From an uncultured Streptococcus sp. (GTDB lineage Bacteria > Bacillota > Bacilli > Lactobacillales > Streptococcaceae): a stretch of DNA of 23,178 nucleotides. The notes under the pieces are model-generated. The model saw only the letters and a list, made by a program, of their open reading frames with translations, made no database searches and had not been told where the DNA came from. How positions within the stretch are numbered: the stretch's first letter is position 1; each line of letters begins with the position of its first letter. Where the stretch lies: contig CABSRC010000014.1 in assembly GCA_902480035.1 (NCBI GenBank), positions 1-23,178 on the forward strand, written 5' to 3'. The translations under genes were made by a program, and so were the position numbers. Shown here piece by piece: positions 8,437 to 16,141 of the stretch.

Positions 8437-8501
8437 AAAAGAAAAGGAATAAACAAATGACAAATAAAAATGCTTACGCTCCACGTCTCATTACTGACTA
8501 A
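8437..8501 (+). pseudogene. Orphan copy of the purM 5' end (RBS, ATG and eight codons)
   Basis: Bases 8437-8481 match the true purM start region (8618-8661) with three substitutions and one single-base gap. They include the AAAAGG ribosome-binding site, an ATG at 8457 and codons for MTNKNAYA. The frame then diverges to PRLITD and stops at 8499-8501. The real purM uses slightly different codons (AAG and GCA against AAA and GCT), pointing to a diverged allele. The ribosome-binding site looks intact, so a 14-residue peptide could still be translated ahead of the hairpins that follow. Confidence 0.88.
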
Positions 8502-8599
8502 AAGCTAAAGCATTTGTCAGTAGACGCTTTGCTCTATGGGACCAAAGCTAGAGACCTGACTAGTATTTTTAGATAAAATAATTGTTTATCTAAAAATAC
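8484..8599. repeat. Tandem hairpins in the purF-purM gap, including a perfect 15-bp stem
   Basis: Three inverted repeats follow the orphan purM head. CGTCT + ACTGAC (8484-8488, 8493-8498) pairs with GTCAGTAGACG (8516-8526) around a 4-base bulge. GCTTTG (8526-8531) pairs with CAAAGC (8543-8548). GTATTTTTAGATAAA (8563-8577) pairs perfectly with 8585-8599 around a 7-base loop. None is followed by a T tract, so they are unlikely terminators. They could slow decay or guide processing of the operon mRNA, or be remains of a small mobile element. Confidence 0.8.
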
Positions 8600-8636
8600 G
8601 TCGCACTCTTTCTCAAAAAAAGAAAAGGATTAAAAA

Positions 8637-9659
8637 ATGACAAATAAGAATGCATACGCTCAATCTGGTGTGGATGTTGAAGCGGGTTATGAAGTTGTTG
8701 AACGGATCAAAAAACACGTGGCACGTACGGAACGTGCGGGTGTCATGGGAGCTCTTGGTGGTTTCGGTGGCATGTTTGACCTTTCAAAAACAGGTGTCAA
8801 AGAACCTGTTTTGATCTCAGGTACAGATGGTGTTGGAACCAAGCTCATGCTAGCTATCAAGTATGACAAACACGATACGATCGGTCAAGACTGTGTGGCT
8901 ATGTGTGTCAACGATATCATCGCTGCAGGTGCTGAGCCCCTTTACTTCCTTGACTACGTAGCGACTGGTAAAAATGAACCAGCTAAATTGGAACAGGTCG
9001 TTGCTGGTGTGGCTGAAGGTTGTGTGCAAGCTGGTGCTGCCCTCATTGGTGGTGAAACTGCTGAAATGCCTGGTATGTATGGAGAAGACGACTATGACTT
9101 GGCTGGGTTTGCTGTCGGTGTTGCAGAAAAATCTCAAATCATTGACGGTTCAAAAGTAGCTGAAGGGGATGTGATTTTGGGGCTTGCTTCAAGCGGTATC
9201 CACTCAAATGGTTACTCACTGGTTCGTCGTGTCTTTGCGGACTATACAGGTGAAGAAGTTCTCCCAGAATTGGAAGGCAAAAAACTGAAAGAAGTTCTTT
9301 TGGAGCCAACTCGTATCTACATCAAAGCGGCTTTGCCACTCATCAAAGAAGAATTGGTGAATGGAATTGCCCACATCACAGGTGGTGGTTTCATCGAAAA
9401 TGTGCCACGTATGTTCTCAGATGACTTGGCTGCTGAAATTGACGAAAGCAAAGTGCCAGTTCTTCCGATTTTCAAAGCCCTTGAAAAATATGGTGAAATC
9501 AAACATGAAGAAATGTTTGAAATCTTCAACATGGGGATTGGTCTCATGCTTGCGGTTAAAGCAGAAAATGTTGAACGCGTCAAAGAACTTCTTGACGAAC
9601 CTGTTTATGAAATCGGTCGTATTGTGAAGAAAGATGGCGCAAGTGTGGTGATTAAATAA
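8637..9659 (+). CDS. purM: Phosphoribosylformylglycinamidine cyclo-ligase (AIR synthetase)
   Basis: The 340-residue protein closes the imidazole ring, converting FGAM and ATP to AIR. Family motifs are SGTDGVGTKLMLA (about residues 61-73), GQDCVAMCVNDI and GGETAEMPGMY. Length and domain order are normal for the family. The start has a good AAAAGG site eight bases upstream. Its stop TAA shares one base with the ATG of purN (TAATG, 9657-9661), giving translational coupling. A near-identical copy of its first eight codons and its ribosome-binding site lies about 180 bp upstream. Confidence 0.97.
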   Translation: MTNKNAYAQSGVDVEAGYEVVERIKKHVARTERAGVMGALGGFGGMFDLSKTGVKEPVLISGTDGVGTKLMLAIKYDKHDTIGQDCVAMCVNDIIAAGAEPLYFLDYVATGKNEPAKLEQVVAGVAEGCVQAGAALIGGETAEMPGMYGEDDYDLAGFAVGVAEKSQIIDGSKVAEGDVILGLASSGIHSNGYSLVRRVFADYTGEEVLPELEGKKLKEVLLEPTRIYIKAALPLIKEELVNGIAHITGGGFIENVPRMFSDDLAAEIDESKVPVLPIFKALEKYGEIKHEEMFEIFNMGIGLMLAVKAENVERVKELLDEPVYEIGRIVKKDGASVVIK

Positions 9660-10213
9660 TGGCTAAAAAGATTGCTGTTTTTGCTTCTGGAAATGGTTCA
9701 AACTTTCAGGTGATTGCAGAACAATTTCCGGTAGAATTTGTCTTTTCAGATCACCGGGATGCCTATGTCTTAGAACGTGCCAAGAATCTTAATGTGGCTA
9801 GCCATACTTTTGAACTCAAGGAATTTGATAATAAAGCAGCTTATGAAGAAGCTATTGTTCACCTCTTGGAAGAGCACAAGATTGACTTGGTTTGTTTGGC
9901 GGGCTATATGAAAATCGTTGGCCCAACCTTGCTAGCGGCCTATGAAGGCCGTATCATCAATATTCACCCGGCTTATCTTCCAGAATTTCCAGGGGCTCAT
10001 GGTATTGAGGATGCTTGGAAAGCAGGTGTTGCTGAGAGCGGCGTGACCATTCACTGGGTGGATTCTGGTGTGGACACTGGTAAGGTTATCAAACAAGTCC
10101 GTGTGCCACGTCTTGAAGGGGATACCCTTGACGCTTTCGAGACTCGCATCCATGAAACAGAGTACAAGCTCTATCCAGAAGTCTTGGAACGTTTGGGAGT
10201 TGCACGAAAATAA
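9659..10213 (+). CDS. purN: Phosphoribosylglycinamide formyltransferase (10-formyl-THF dependent)
   Basis: The 184-residue protein transfers a formyl group from 10-formyltetrahydrofolate to GAR, making FGAR. It has the phosphate-binding loop ASGNGSNFQ near the N-terminus. The catalytic region NIHPAYLPEFPGAHG, followed by the segment ending in WVDSGVDTGKVI, contains the conserved Asn, His and Asp. It overlaps the purM stop by one base. A 75-bp gap then leads to purH. That gap holds a palindromic CTTTTTTAAAAAAG but no recognisable gene; in the pneumococcal cluster a vanZ-like gene sits at this place (from memory). Confidence 0.96.
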   Translation: MAKKIAVFASGNGSNFQVIAEQFPVEFVFSDHRDAYVLERAKNLNVASHTFELKEFDNKAAYEEAIVHLLEEHKIDLVCLAGYMKIVGPTLLAAYEGRIINIHPAYLPEFPGAHGIEDAWKAGVAESGVTIHWVDSGVDTGKVIKQVRVPRLEGDTLDAFETRIHETEYKLYPEVLERLGVARK

Positions 10214-10288
10214 GGAAGCCATTGATCGGAAAGAACATTTTCGACTGTAGCAGATGAAGAACTTTTTTAAAAAAGGAATAGAAAGAAA

Positions 10289-11836
10289 ATGACAAAACGA
10301 GCACTTATTTCAGTCTCAGATAAAGCGGGCATCGTTGAATTTGCCCAAGAACTTAAAAAACTTGGTTGGGATATCATCTCAACAGGTGGTACCAAAGTTG
10401 CCCTTGACAATGCTGGGGTTGATACCATTGCTATCGATGATGTGACTGGTTTTCCAGAAATGATGGACGGTCGTGTCAAGACCCTCCACCCAAATATCCA
10501 CGGGGGTCTCCTCGCTCGTCGTGACCTCGATAGCCACCTTCAAGCGGCTAAGGATAATCAGATCGAACTGATCGACCTTGTTGTGGTCAATCTTTACCCA
10601 TTCAAGGAAACCATCCTCAAACCAGACGTGACTTACGCTGACGCGGTGGAAAACATCGATATCGGTGGGCCATCTATGCTTCGTTCAGCAGCAAAAAACC
10701 ACGCTAGCGTAACAGTTGTGGTAGACCCTGCTGACTATGCTGTTGTACTCGACGAATTGGCAGCCAACGGCGAAACAAGTTACGAAACTCGCCAACGCTT
10801 AGCGGCTAAGGTTTTCCGTCACACAGCTTCATACGACGCTTTGATTGCAGAGTACTTCACAGCTCAAGTGGGTGAAACAAAACCTGAAAAACTCACTCTG
10901 ACCTATGATCTCAAGCAAGCCATGCGTTATGGTGAAAACCCTCAACAAGACGCAGACTTCTACCAAAAAGCCTTGCCAACGGATTACTCCATCGCTTCGG
11001 CTAAACAACTGAACGGGAAAGAATTGTCCTTCAACAATATCCGTGACGCTGATGCTGCTATCCGGATCATCCGTGACTTCAAAGATCGTCCAACAGTTGT
11101 GGCTTTGAAACACATGAACCCATGTGGAATTGGTCAAGCTGATGACATCGAAACTGCCTGGGACTACGCTTATGAATCTGACCCAGTGTCTATCTTTGGT
11201 GGGATCGTCGTCCTCAACCGTGAGGTGGACGCTGCGACAGCTCAAAAAATGCATGGTGTTTTCCTTGAAATCATCATTGCACCAAGCTATACAGACGAAG
11301 CACTTGAAATTTTGACTACCAAGAAGAAAAACTTGCGCATCCTTGTCTTGCTATTCGATGCTCAAGATGCTAGCGAAGTGGAAGCTGAATACACTGGTGT
11401 TGTTGGAGGTCTCCTCGTTCAAAACCAAGACGTTATTAAAGAAAGTCCAGCTGACTGGCAAGTGGTTACGAAACGCCAGCCAACTGAAACAGAAGCGACA
11501 GCTCTTGAGTTTGCTTGGAAGGCTATCAAGTATGTCAAATCAAATGGTATCATCGTAACTAATGACCACATGACACTTGGTGTCGGCCCAGGTCAAACCA
11601 ATCGTGTGGCTTCCGTCCGCATCGCTATTGACCAAGCTAAAGACCGTCTTGACGGCGCTGTTCTTGCTTCAGATGCCTTCTTCCCATTTGCAGATAACGT
11701 GGAAGAAATCGCCAAAGCAGGGATTAAAGCGATCATCCAACCGGGTGGCTCCGTCCGTGACCAAGAATCGATCGAAGCGGCTGACAAACATGGTTTAACT
11801 ATGATCTTTACAGGTGTTCGTCACTTCCGTCATTAA
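10289..11836 (+). CDS. purH: Bifunctional AICAR transformylase / IMP cyclohydrolase
   Basis: The 515-residue enzyme performs the last two steps to IMP. The N-terminal MGS-like cyclohydrolase domain (about 1-150) shows STGGTKVALDNAGV and DGRVKTLHPNIHGGLLARR. The transformylase domain carries ALKHMNPCGIG, with the Lys-His pair used in formyl transfer, and ends with the typical FTGVRHFRH. The ATG is preceded by a run containing AAAAGGAATAGAAAGAAA; the best ribosome-binding match, AAAGG, is about 11-12 bases upstream, and AGAAAG is closer. It is the last gene of the first purine transcription unit and is followed by a bidirectional terminator. Confidence 0.97.
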   Translation: MTKRALISVSDKAGIVEFAQELKKLGWDIISTGGTKVALDNAGVDTIAIDDVTGFPEMMDGRVKTLHPNIHGGLLARRDLDSHLQAAKDNQIELIDLVVVNLYPFKETILKPDVTYADAVENIDIGGPSMLRSAAKNHASVTVVVDPADYAVVLDELAANGETSYETRQRLAAKVFRHTASYDALIAEYFTAQVGETKPEKLTLTYDLKQAMRYGENPQQDADFYQKALPTDYSIASAKQLNGKELSFNNIRDADAAIRIIRDFKDRPTVVALKHMNPCGIGQADDIETAWDYAYESDPVSIFGGIVVLNREVDAATAQKMHGVFLEIIIAPSYTDEALEILTTKKKNLRILVLLFDAQDASEVEAEYTGVVGGLLVQNQDVIKESPADWQVVTKRQPTETEATALEFAWKAIKYVKSNGIIVTNDHMTLGVGPGQTNRVASVRIAIDQAKDRLDGAVLASDAFFPFADNVEEIAKAGIKAIIQPGGSVRDQESIEAADKHGLTMIFTGVRHFRH

Positions 11837-11839
11837 TCA

Positions 11840-11872
11840 AAAACGGCACACATCAATGGATGGGTGCCTTTT
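11840..11872. terminator. Bidirectional terminator between purH and the CHAP gene
   Basis: GGCACACATC (11845-11854) pairs with GATGGGTGCC (11859-11868) with one mismatch and a 4-base loop. TTTT follows on the plus strand, and an A-rich run upstream gives a T tract on the minus strand. It can end both purH transcription and the convergent CHAP gene. Confidence 0.78.
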
Positions 11873-11890
11873 CTGCTGGTCATGAAGACC

Positions 11891-12910
11891 TTAATCTGGG
11901 TAGATATAGGTGACTGCTCCCCAGACGGGATTGGTCGGGTTGAACCAACCGCGGAAGTTGTCGATATAGCGATGGCCGTTGTAATTGGCCTCTTGGATCT
12001 GAATTTTTTGGTCGTGTTCGACCTCTGTTACAAGAGCGACGTGCCCATAACCTCCGTTGTCCCAACAGGCGATGGCTCCGACCTCTGGGGTATCTCCTGT
12101 ACGGAATCCCGCGGCGCGTGCACTAGCTGCCCACATGCCACCGTTTCCCCACCAGTTATGGGCCCAAGGGGCTAATTCTTTAGCTCCCCAGGTACACTCA
12201 CCGATGGGGTAGGTGTTTCCTGGATGCGTCGCGAGTGGCGTGAGCTTCGGCCTTGCCTTTTCCACTTGAAAGGTAGTTGGGAACATTCCTTGGAGTTGGC
12301 CCTTCTTTTTCTGATAGACGTGGAGGTGGAATAACCCACTCCCTTTGTGTTTTTGGGCCTGAAAACGCAGTTGGAAATGTCCTGGTGCGATCTTCTTTGC
12401 GGGGTACCAGACCAAATCGTCCTGCCCGTTTTCTTCAGACCAGATGGGAAAGACAATCTCCTCCACATCCTCGAATAACTTCAGGTCTACCTCGAATTCT
12501 TGTGAGGAGACCGGTTTGATCGTGATCTTGGGCTGGGAGGAAGCCAGGTCTTTTTGCTGGACGCTTGTTGTGAGAGGGTAGAGGCCGGTTAGTTGCTCAT
12601 TTGCCTCCACCCCATAGACATGGACATGATAAAGTCCAGCTTGATCAGAATGGTTGATTAAAGGTACTTCTAGATTGAATCCGGTGTCACTTCGTTCCAC
12701 AGGATACCAAATCAGGTCATCTTGGCCATTTTGATCAGACCAGATGGGAACTTGAATCTTTTGGTACTTCGCTGGGACGTTTCCAAGATGAATCATCAGC
12801 TGCCCTTTTTCGGCATAGATGGTATTGGTGGCTTGATCTGCATGAGCAATAGAGGCTTGCATCCCCCATGTCGCACAAGTCAGTACTAGAAATTTTTTGA
12901 TCGTTTGCAT
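11891..12910 (-). CDS. Secreted CHAP-domain protein with two GBS Bsp-like repeats
   Basis: The 339-residue protein starts with a signal peptide (MQTIKKFLVLTCATWGMQAS, then IAHA); cleavage after residue 24 is likely. Two similar beta-rich repeats follow (about 25-118 and 125-215), each with PIWS..NGQDDL.WYP and GL.H.HVY, the GBS Bsp-like type. The C-terminal CHAP domain has candidate catalytic C239 in GECTWG and H290 in GYGHVAL. CHAP proteins act as amidases or endopeptidases on peptidoglycan, so a role in daughter-cell separation or wall remodelling is likely. There is no LPXTG or choline-binding tail. ATG 12910 is chosen because AAAAGGAG lies six bases upstream; an earlier in-frame TTG would swallow that site. 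It is transcribed against the purine genes that flank it. Confidence 0.9.
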   Translation of the reverse strand: MQTIKKFLVLTCATWGMQASIAHADQATNTIYAEKGQLMIHLGNVPAKYQKIQVPIWSDQNGQDDLIWYPVERSDTGFNLEVPLINHSDQAGLYHVHVYGVEANEQLTGLYPLTTSVQQKDLASSQPKITIKPVSSQEFEVDLKLFEDVEEIVFPIWSEENGQDDLVWYPAKKIAPGHFQLRFQAQKHKGSGLFHLHVYQKKKGQLQGMFPTTFQVEKARPKLTPLATHPGNTYPIGECTWGAKELAPWAHNWWGNGGMWAASARAAGFRTGDTPEVGAIACWDNGGYGHVALVTEVEHDQKIQIQEANYNGHRYIDNFRGWFNPTNPVWGAVTYIYPD

Positions 12911-12963
12911 AATACTCCTTTTCGTCAATTAGTAGGTCTCACCTATACTATTCGGAAAAAAAT

Positions 12964-13016
12964 GAGAAATAGGAGAGAATAGCAAAAAATGTTTGGATTC
13001 TACTGAAAATAGGAGA
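12964..13016. repeat. Short direct repeat in the CHAP-purD intergenic region
   Basis: AAATAGGAGA occurs at 12967-12976 and again at 13007-13016, exactly 40 bp apart, in the 182-bp gap between the divergent CHAP and purD starts. The spacing, about four helical turns, would suit a regulator binding one DNA face, but no known operator is recognised. No convincing promoter for the CHAP gene could be identified in this gap. Confidence 0.4.
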
Positions 13017-13040
13017 CTTTTGCTGAAATCATTAGAATAA

Positions 13041-13061
13041 AACGAACGATTATGATATAAT
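13041..13061 (+). promoter_or_regulatory. Extended -10 promoter of purD with a PurBox-like core
   Basis: TATAAT (13056-13061) is preceded by TG at 13053-13054, a consensus extended -10. The -35 region (TTAGAA near 13032) is poor, which an extended -10 can tolerate. ACGAAC at 13042-13047 resembles the PurBox core, about 10 of 13 matches over the full site, but lies within the spacer, an odd place for an activator site. The promoter call is good; the PurR site is weak. Confidence 0.65.
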
Positions 13062-13092
13062 TTAATAAAATAATTCGCAAAAGAGGTTCAAG

Positions 13093-14355
13093 ATGAAACT
13101 TTTGGTTGTTGGATCTGGCGGTCGTGAGCATGCGATTGCCAAGAAATTGTTGGAGTCTAGAGACGTTGAGCAGGTTTTTGTGGCTCCTGGTAATGATGGG
13201 ATGCGATTAGATGGTCTGGATTTGATCAATATTGGAATTTCCGAACATTCTAAGCTGATTGACTTCGCAAAAGTCAACGATATTGCTTGGACCTTTATCG
13301 GCCCAGATGATGCCCTTGCAGCTGGAATCGTGAATGATTTCAATGTAGCTGGTCTAAAGGCTTTTGGTCCGACCAAGGCTGCGGCTGAGCTGGAGTGGTC
13401 TAAGGATTTCGCTAAGGAAATCATGGTCAAATACGACGTTCCGACAGCAGCCTATGGCACATTTTCAGATTTCGAGGAAGCCAAGGCCTACATCGAGGAA
13501 AAAGGCGCTCCAATCGTGGTCAAGGCAGACGGTTTGGCCCTAGGTAAAGGTGTCGTCGTTGCTGAAACGGTTGAGCAAGCCGTCGAAGCGGCTCACGAGA
13601 TGCTTTTGGACAATAAATTTGGTGATTCAGGTGCGCGAGTGGTCATCGAGGAATTTCTTGACGGGGAAGAGTTTTCTCTCTTTGCCTTTGTCAATGGAGA
13701 TAAATTCTACATTATGCCAACGGCACAGGACCACAAACGTGCCTACGATGGTGACAAGGGCCCTAACACTGGCGGAATGGGTGCCTATGCGCCGGTTCCT
13801 CACTTGCCACAGAGCGTAGTTGACACAGCGGTTGACACCATTGTCAAGCCGGTTCTTGAAGGTATGATTAAAGAAGGCCGTCCGTACCTTGGTGTCCTTT
13901 ACGCTGGTCTTATCTTGACAGCTGATGGACCGAAAGTCATCGAGTTCAACTCACGTTTTGGCGATCCTGAAACGCAAATCATCTTGCCTCGTTTGACATC
14001 TGACTTTGCACAAAACATCACTGACATTTTGGATGGCAAAGAGCCAGCCATCACTTGGACGGAAAAGGGTGTGACACTGGGGGTGGTTGTAGCATCAAAC
14101 GGATATCCACTCGCTTATGAGAAAGGTGTCAAGCTTCCTACCAAGACAGAAGGCGACATCATCACTTACTATGCTGGAGCTAAATTTGCTGAAAATGGCC
14201 AAGACCTCCTCTCAAACGGCGGACGTGTCTACATGCTCGTCACAACAGCAGACACCGTCAAAGACGGCCAAAACATTATCTACAACGAACTCAACAAACA
14301 AAACACAGAAGGCTTGTTCTACCGTACGGACATTGGTAACAAGGCGAACAAATAA
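13093..14355 (+). CDS. purD: Phosphoribosylamine-glycine ligase (GAR synthetase)
   Basis: The 420-residue ATP-grasp enzyme joins 5-phosphoribosylamine and glycine to form GAR. It starts with the nucleotide-binding N-domain (LLVVGSGGREHAIAKKL). The ATP-grasp core follows (IVVKADGLALGKGVVVAE), then the family signature NTGGMGAYAP and the metal-binding EFNSRFGDPETQ. AAGAGG lies eight bases before the ATG. It opens the second purine transcription unit, with its own promoter, because the convergent CHAP gene separates it from purH. Downstream is a 219-bp structured gap before purE. Confidence 0.97.
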   Translation: MKLLVVGSGGREHAIAKKLLESRDVEQVFVAPGNDGMRLDGLDLINIGISEHSKLIDFAKVNDIAWTFIGPDDALAAGIVNDFNVAGLKAFGPTKAAAELEWSKDFAKEIMVKYDVPTAAYGTFSDFEEAKAYIEEKGAPIVVKADGLALGKGVVVAETVEQAVEAAHEMLLDNKFGDSGARVVIEEFLDGEEFSLFAFVNGDKFYIMPTAQDHKRAYDGDKGPNTGGMGAYAPVPHLPQSVVDTAVDTIVKPVLEGMIKEGRPYLGVLYAGLILTADGPKVIEFNSRFGDPETQIILPRLTSDFAQNITDILDGKEPAITWTEKGVTLGVVVASNGYPLAYEKGVKLPTKTEGDIITYYAGAKFAENGQDLLSNGGRVYMLVTTADTVKDGQNIIYNELNKQNTEGLFYRTDIGNKANK

Positions 14356-14364
14356 ATTTTAAAT

Positions 14365-14558
14365 GCGACGAAGTCGCCAAACCCGATAATGGTCGTTTGA
14401 TTTGCGAGCGTTAGCTAGCTAGTATAGGATAATCGTCGCAGTAGTGGAACTCCTAGTAGCAAAGCTACTAGGAGCGGAAAATTGGAGACCTAGGCTCCAG
14501 TTTTAGTAATGGAACACCCTAGGCGGTCGCTTACGTCCGCGCTACATTAGACGATTAT
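14365..14558. repeat. Hairpin array in the purD-purE gap
   Basis: Four stems are visible: GCGAC/GTCGC (14365-14377); a perfect 11-bp stem with an AAA loop (14450-14474); a 10-bp stem flanked by AAAA and TTTT (14478-14504), which resembles a bidirectional terminator; and GCGGTCG/CGTCCGC with one mismatch (14523-14540). A distant inverted pair, ATAATCGTC (14429-14437) and GACGATTAT (14550-14558), encloses the last three. The segment AGTAGTGGAACTCCTAG recurs imperfectly near 14505. The gap contains no gene. The modular layout resembles a degenerate non-coding element rather than a simple spacer. Confidence 0.8.
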
Positions 14559-14574
14559 TAAAAAAGGAGAAGAA

Positions 14575-15063
14575 ATGAAACCAGTAATTTCCATCATCAT
14601 GGGCTCAAAATCCGACTGGGCAACCATGCAAAAAACAGCAGAAGTCCTAGACCGCTTCGGCGTTGCTTACGAAAAGAAAGTTGTCTCTGCCCACCGGACG
14701 CCGGATCTCATGTTCAAACATGCAGCAGAAGCACGTAGCCGTGGCATCAAGGTTATCATTGCAGGTGCTGGTGGTGCAGCTCACTTGCCAGGCATGGTAG
14801 CCGCAAAAACAACCCTTCCAGTCATCGGTGTGCCAGTCAAATCACGTGCTCTTAGCGGTGTAGATTCGCTCTATTCTATCGTTCAAATGCCAGGTGGTGT
14901 ACCTGTCGCAACCATGGCTATCGGTGAAGCAGGTGCGACTAACGCTGCCCTCTTTGCCCTTCGTCTCCTTTCAGTAGAGGACCAGGCTATTGCGACAGCG
15001 TTAGCGGATTTCGCAGAAGAACAAGGAAAAATTGCAGAGGAGTCTACAAATGAGCTCAACTAA
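14575..15063 (+). CDS. purE: N5-carboxyaminoimidazole ribonucleotide mutase
   Basis: The 162-residue class I PurE moves the carboxyl group of N5-CAIR to carbon 4, giving CAIR. The substrate-binding motifs are IIMGSKSDW (residues about 7-15), SAHRTPD and AGAGGAAHLPGM, all intact. The ATG has an AAGGAG site. The gene ends inside purK, overlapping it by 14 bases, so PurE and PurK, which make and use the unstable N5-CAIR intermediate, are translationally coupled. Whether it depends on the purD promoter or a local one is unclear, because a terminator-like hairpin lies upstream. Confidence 0.97.
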   Translation: MKPVISIIMGSKSDWATMQKTAEVLDRFGVAYEKKVVSAHRTPDLMFKHAAEARSRGIKVIIAGAGGAAHLPGMVAAKTTLPVIGVPVKSRALSGVDSLYSIVQMPGGVPVATMAIGEAGATNAALFALRLLSVEDQAIATALADFAEEQGKIAEESTNELN

Positions 15064-16141
15064 AACCATTGGCATCATCGGTGGTGGCCAGCTCGGTCAG
15101 ATGATGGCGATATCAGCTATCTACATGGGGCACAAGGTTATCGCCTTGGATCCAGCAGCTGATTGCCCGGCCTCCCGTGTGGCGGAAATCATCGTGGCTC
15201 CTTACGACGACGTGGATGCCCTTCGTCAGTTGGCAGATCGCTGTGATGTTCTCACTTATGAATTTGAAAATGTGGATGCTGATGGTTTGGATGCCGTTAT
15301 CAAAGATGGACAACTCCCACAAGGGACCGACCTGCTTCGCATTTCCCAAAACCGCATTTTTGAGAAGGACTTTCTTTCCAAGAAGGCACAAGTCACTGTG
15401 GCTCCTTACAAGGTCGTGACCTCAAGCAAAGACTTGTCAGATATCGACCTCTCGAAAAACTATGTTCTCAAGACGGCGACCGGTGGTTACGATGGCCATG
15501 GTCAGAAGGTCATTCGTTCAGAAGAAGATTTGGAAGAAGCCTATGCGCTAGCTGACTCGGCAGACTGTGTCTTGGAAGAATTTGTCAACTTTGATCTTGA
15601 AATTTCAGTCATTGTGTCTGGTAATGGCAAGGACGTGACAGTTTTCCCAGTTCAGGAAAATATCCACCGCAACAACATTCTTTCAAAAACCATTGTGCCT
15701 GCTCGCATTTCAGAAAGTCTAGCTGAAAAAGCCAAAGCCATGGCAGTGCGAATCGCAGAACAACTGAACCTTTCTGGAACTCTTTGCGTGGAAATGTTTG
15801 CGACAGCTGATGACATCATTGTCAACGAAATTGCGCCTCGCCCACACAATTCAGGACACTACTCAATCGAAGCCTGCGATTTCTCTCAGTTTGACACCCA
15901 TATTTTGGGTGTTCTAGGAGCACCGCTTCCAGCAATCCACCTTCATGCCCCTGCTGTCATGCTCAATGTTCTCGGCCAACACGTCGAAGCTGCTGAAACA
16001 TATGTGACAGAAAATCCAAGCGCCCACCTCCACATGTATGGTAAACTAGAAGCAAAGCACAATCGCAAGATGGGACATGTGACTTTGTTTAGTGATGTGC
16101 CAGATGAGGTTGAAGAGTTTGGGAAAGGGATTGATTTTTAA
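15050..16141 (+). CDS. purK: N5-carboxyaminoimidazole ribonucleotide synthase
   Basis: This 363-residue ATP-grasp enzyme carboxylates AIR with bicarbonate and ATP to N5-CAIR. Its N-terminus TIGIIGGGQLGQMMAISA is the classic PurK nucleotide-binding loop. The ATP-grasp core includes VLKTATGGYDGHGQKVI and the metal and substrate segment EIAPRPHNSGHYSIEAC. I chose ATG 15050 because AGAGGAG (15036-15042) precedes it by seven bases; an in-frame ATG at 15032 lies upstream of that site and would add six unrelated residues. It overlaps purE by 14 bases, and the next gene begins on the base after its stop. Confidence 0.97.
   Translation: MSSTKTIGIIGGGQLGQMMAISAIYMGHKVIALDPAADCPASRVAEIIVAPYDDVDALRQLADRCDVLTYEFENVDADGLDAVIKDGQLPQGTDLLRISQNRIFEKDFLSKKAQVTVAPYKVVTSSKDLSDIDLSKNYVLKTATGGYDGHGQKVIRSEEDLEEAYALADSADCVLEEFVNFDLEISVIVSGNGKDVTVFPVQENIHRNNILSKTIVPARISESLAEKAKAMAVRIAEQLNLSGTLCVEMFATADDIIVNEIAPRPHNSGHYSIEACDFSQFDTHILGVLGAPLPAIHLHAPAVMLNVLGQHVEAAETYVTENPSAHLHMYGKLEAKHNRKMGHVTLFSDVPDEVEEFGKGIDF

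Noticed and set aside
8563..8599. Perfect 15-bp hairpin as a transcription terminator
   Set aside because: No T tract follows on either strand, and four more genes of the operon lie downstream.
10214..10288. Lost vanZ-like gene between purN and purH
   Set aside because: The 75-bp gap shows no recognisable coding remnant; absence relative to pneumococcus is recalled, not demonstrated.
11864..12175. 103-codon open frame on the plus strand opposite the CHAP gene
   Set aside because: It is antisense to a well-supported CHAP domain and resembles no protein family I know.
12911..12928. TTG start that would add six residues to the CHAP protein
   Set aside because: It contains the AAAAGGAG ribosome-binding site of ATG 12910 and would spoil a typical signal peptide.
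12947..12959. PurBox for purD at about 110 bp upstream of its start
   Set aside because: Only about 10 of 13 positions match, and it is far from the purD promoter; kept only as a weak observation.
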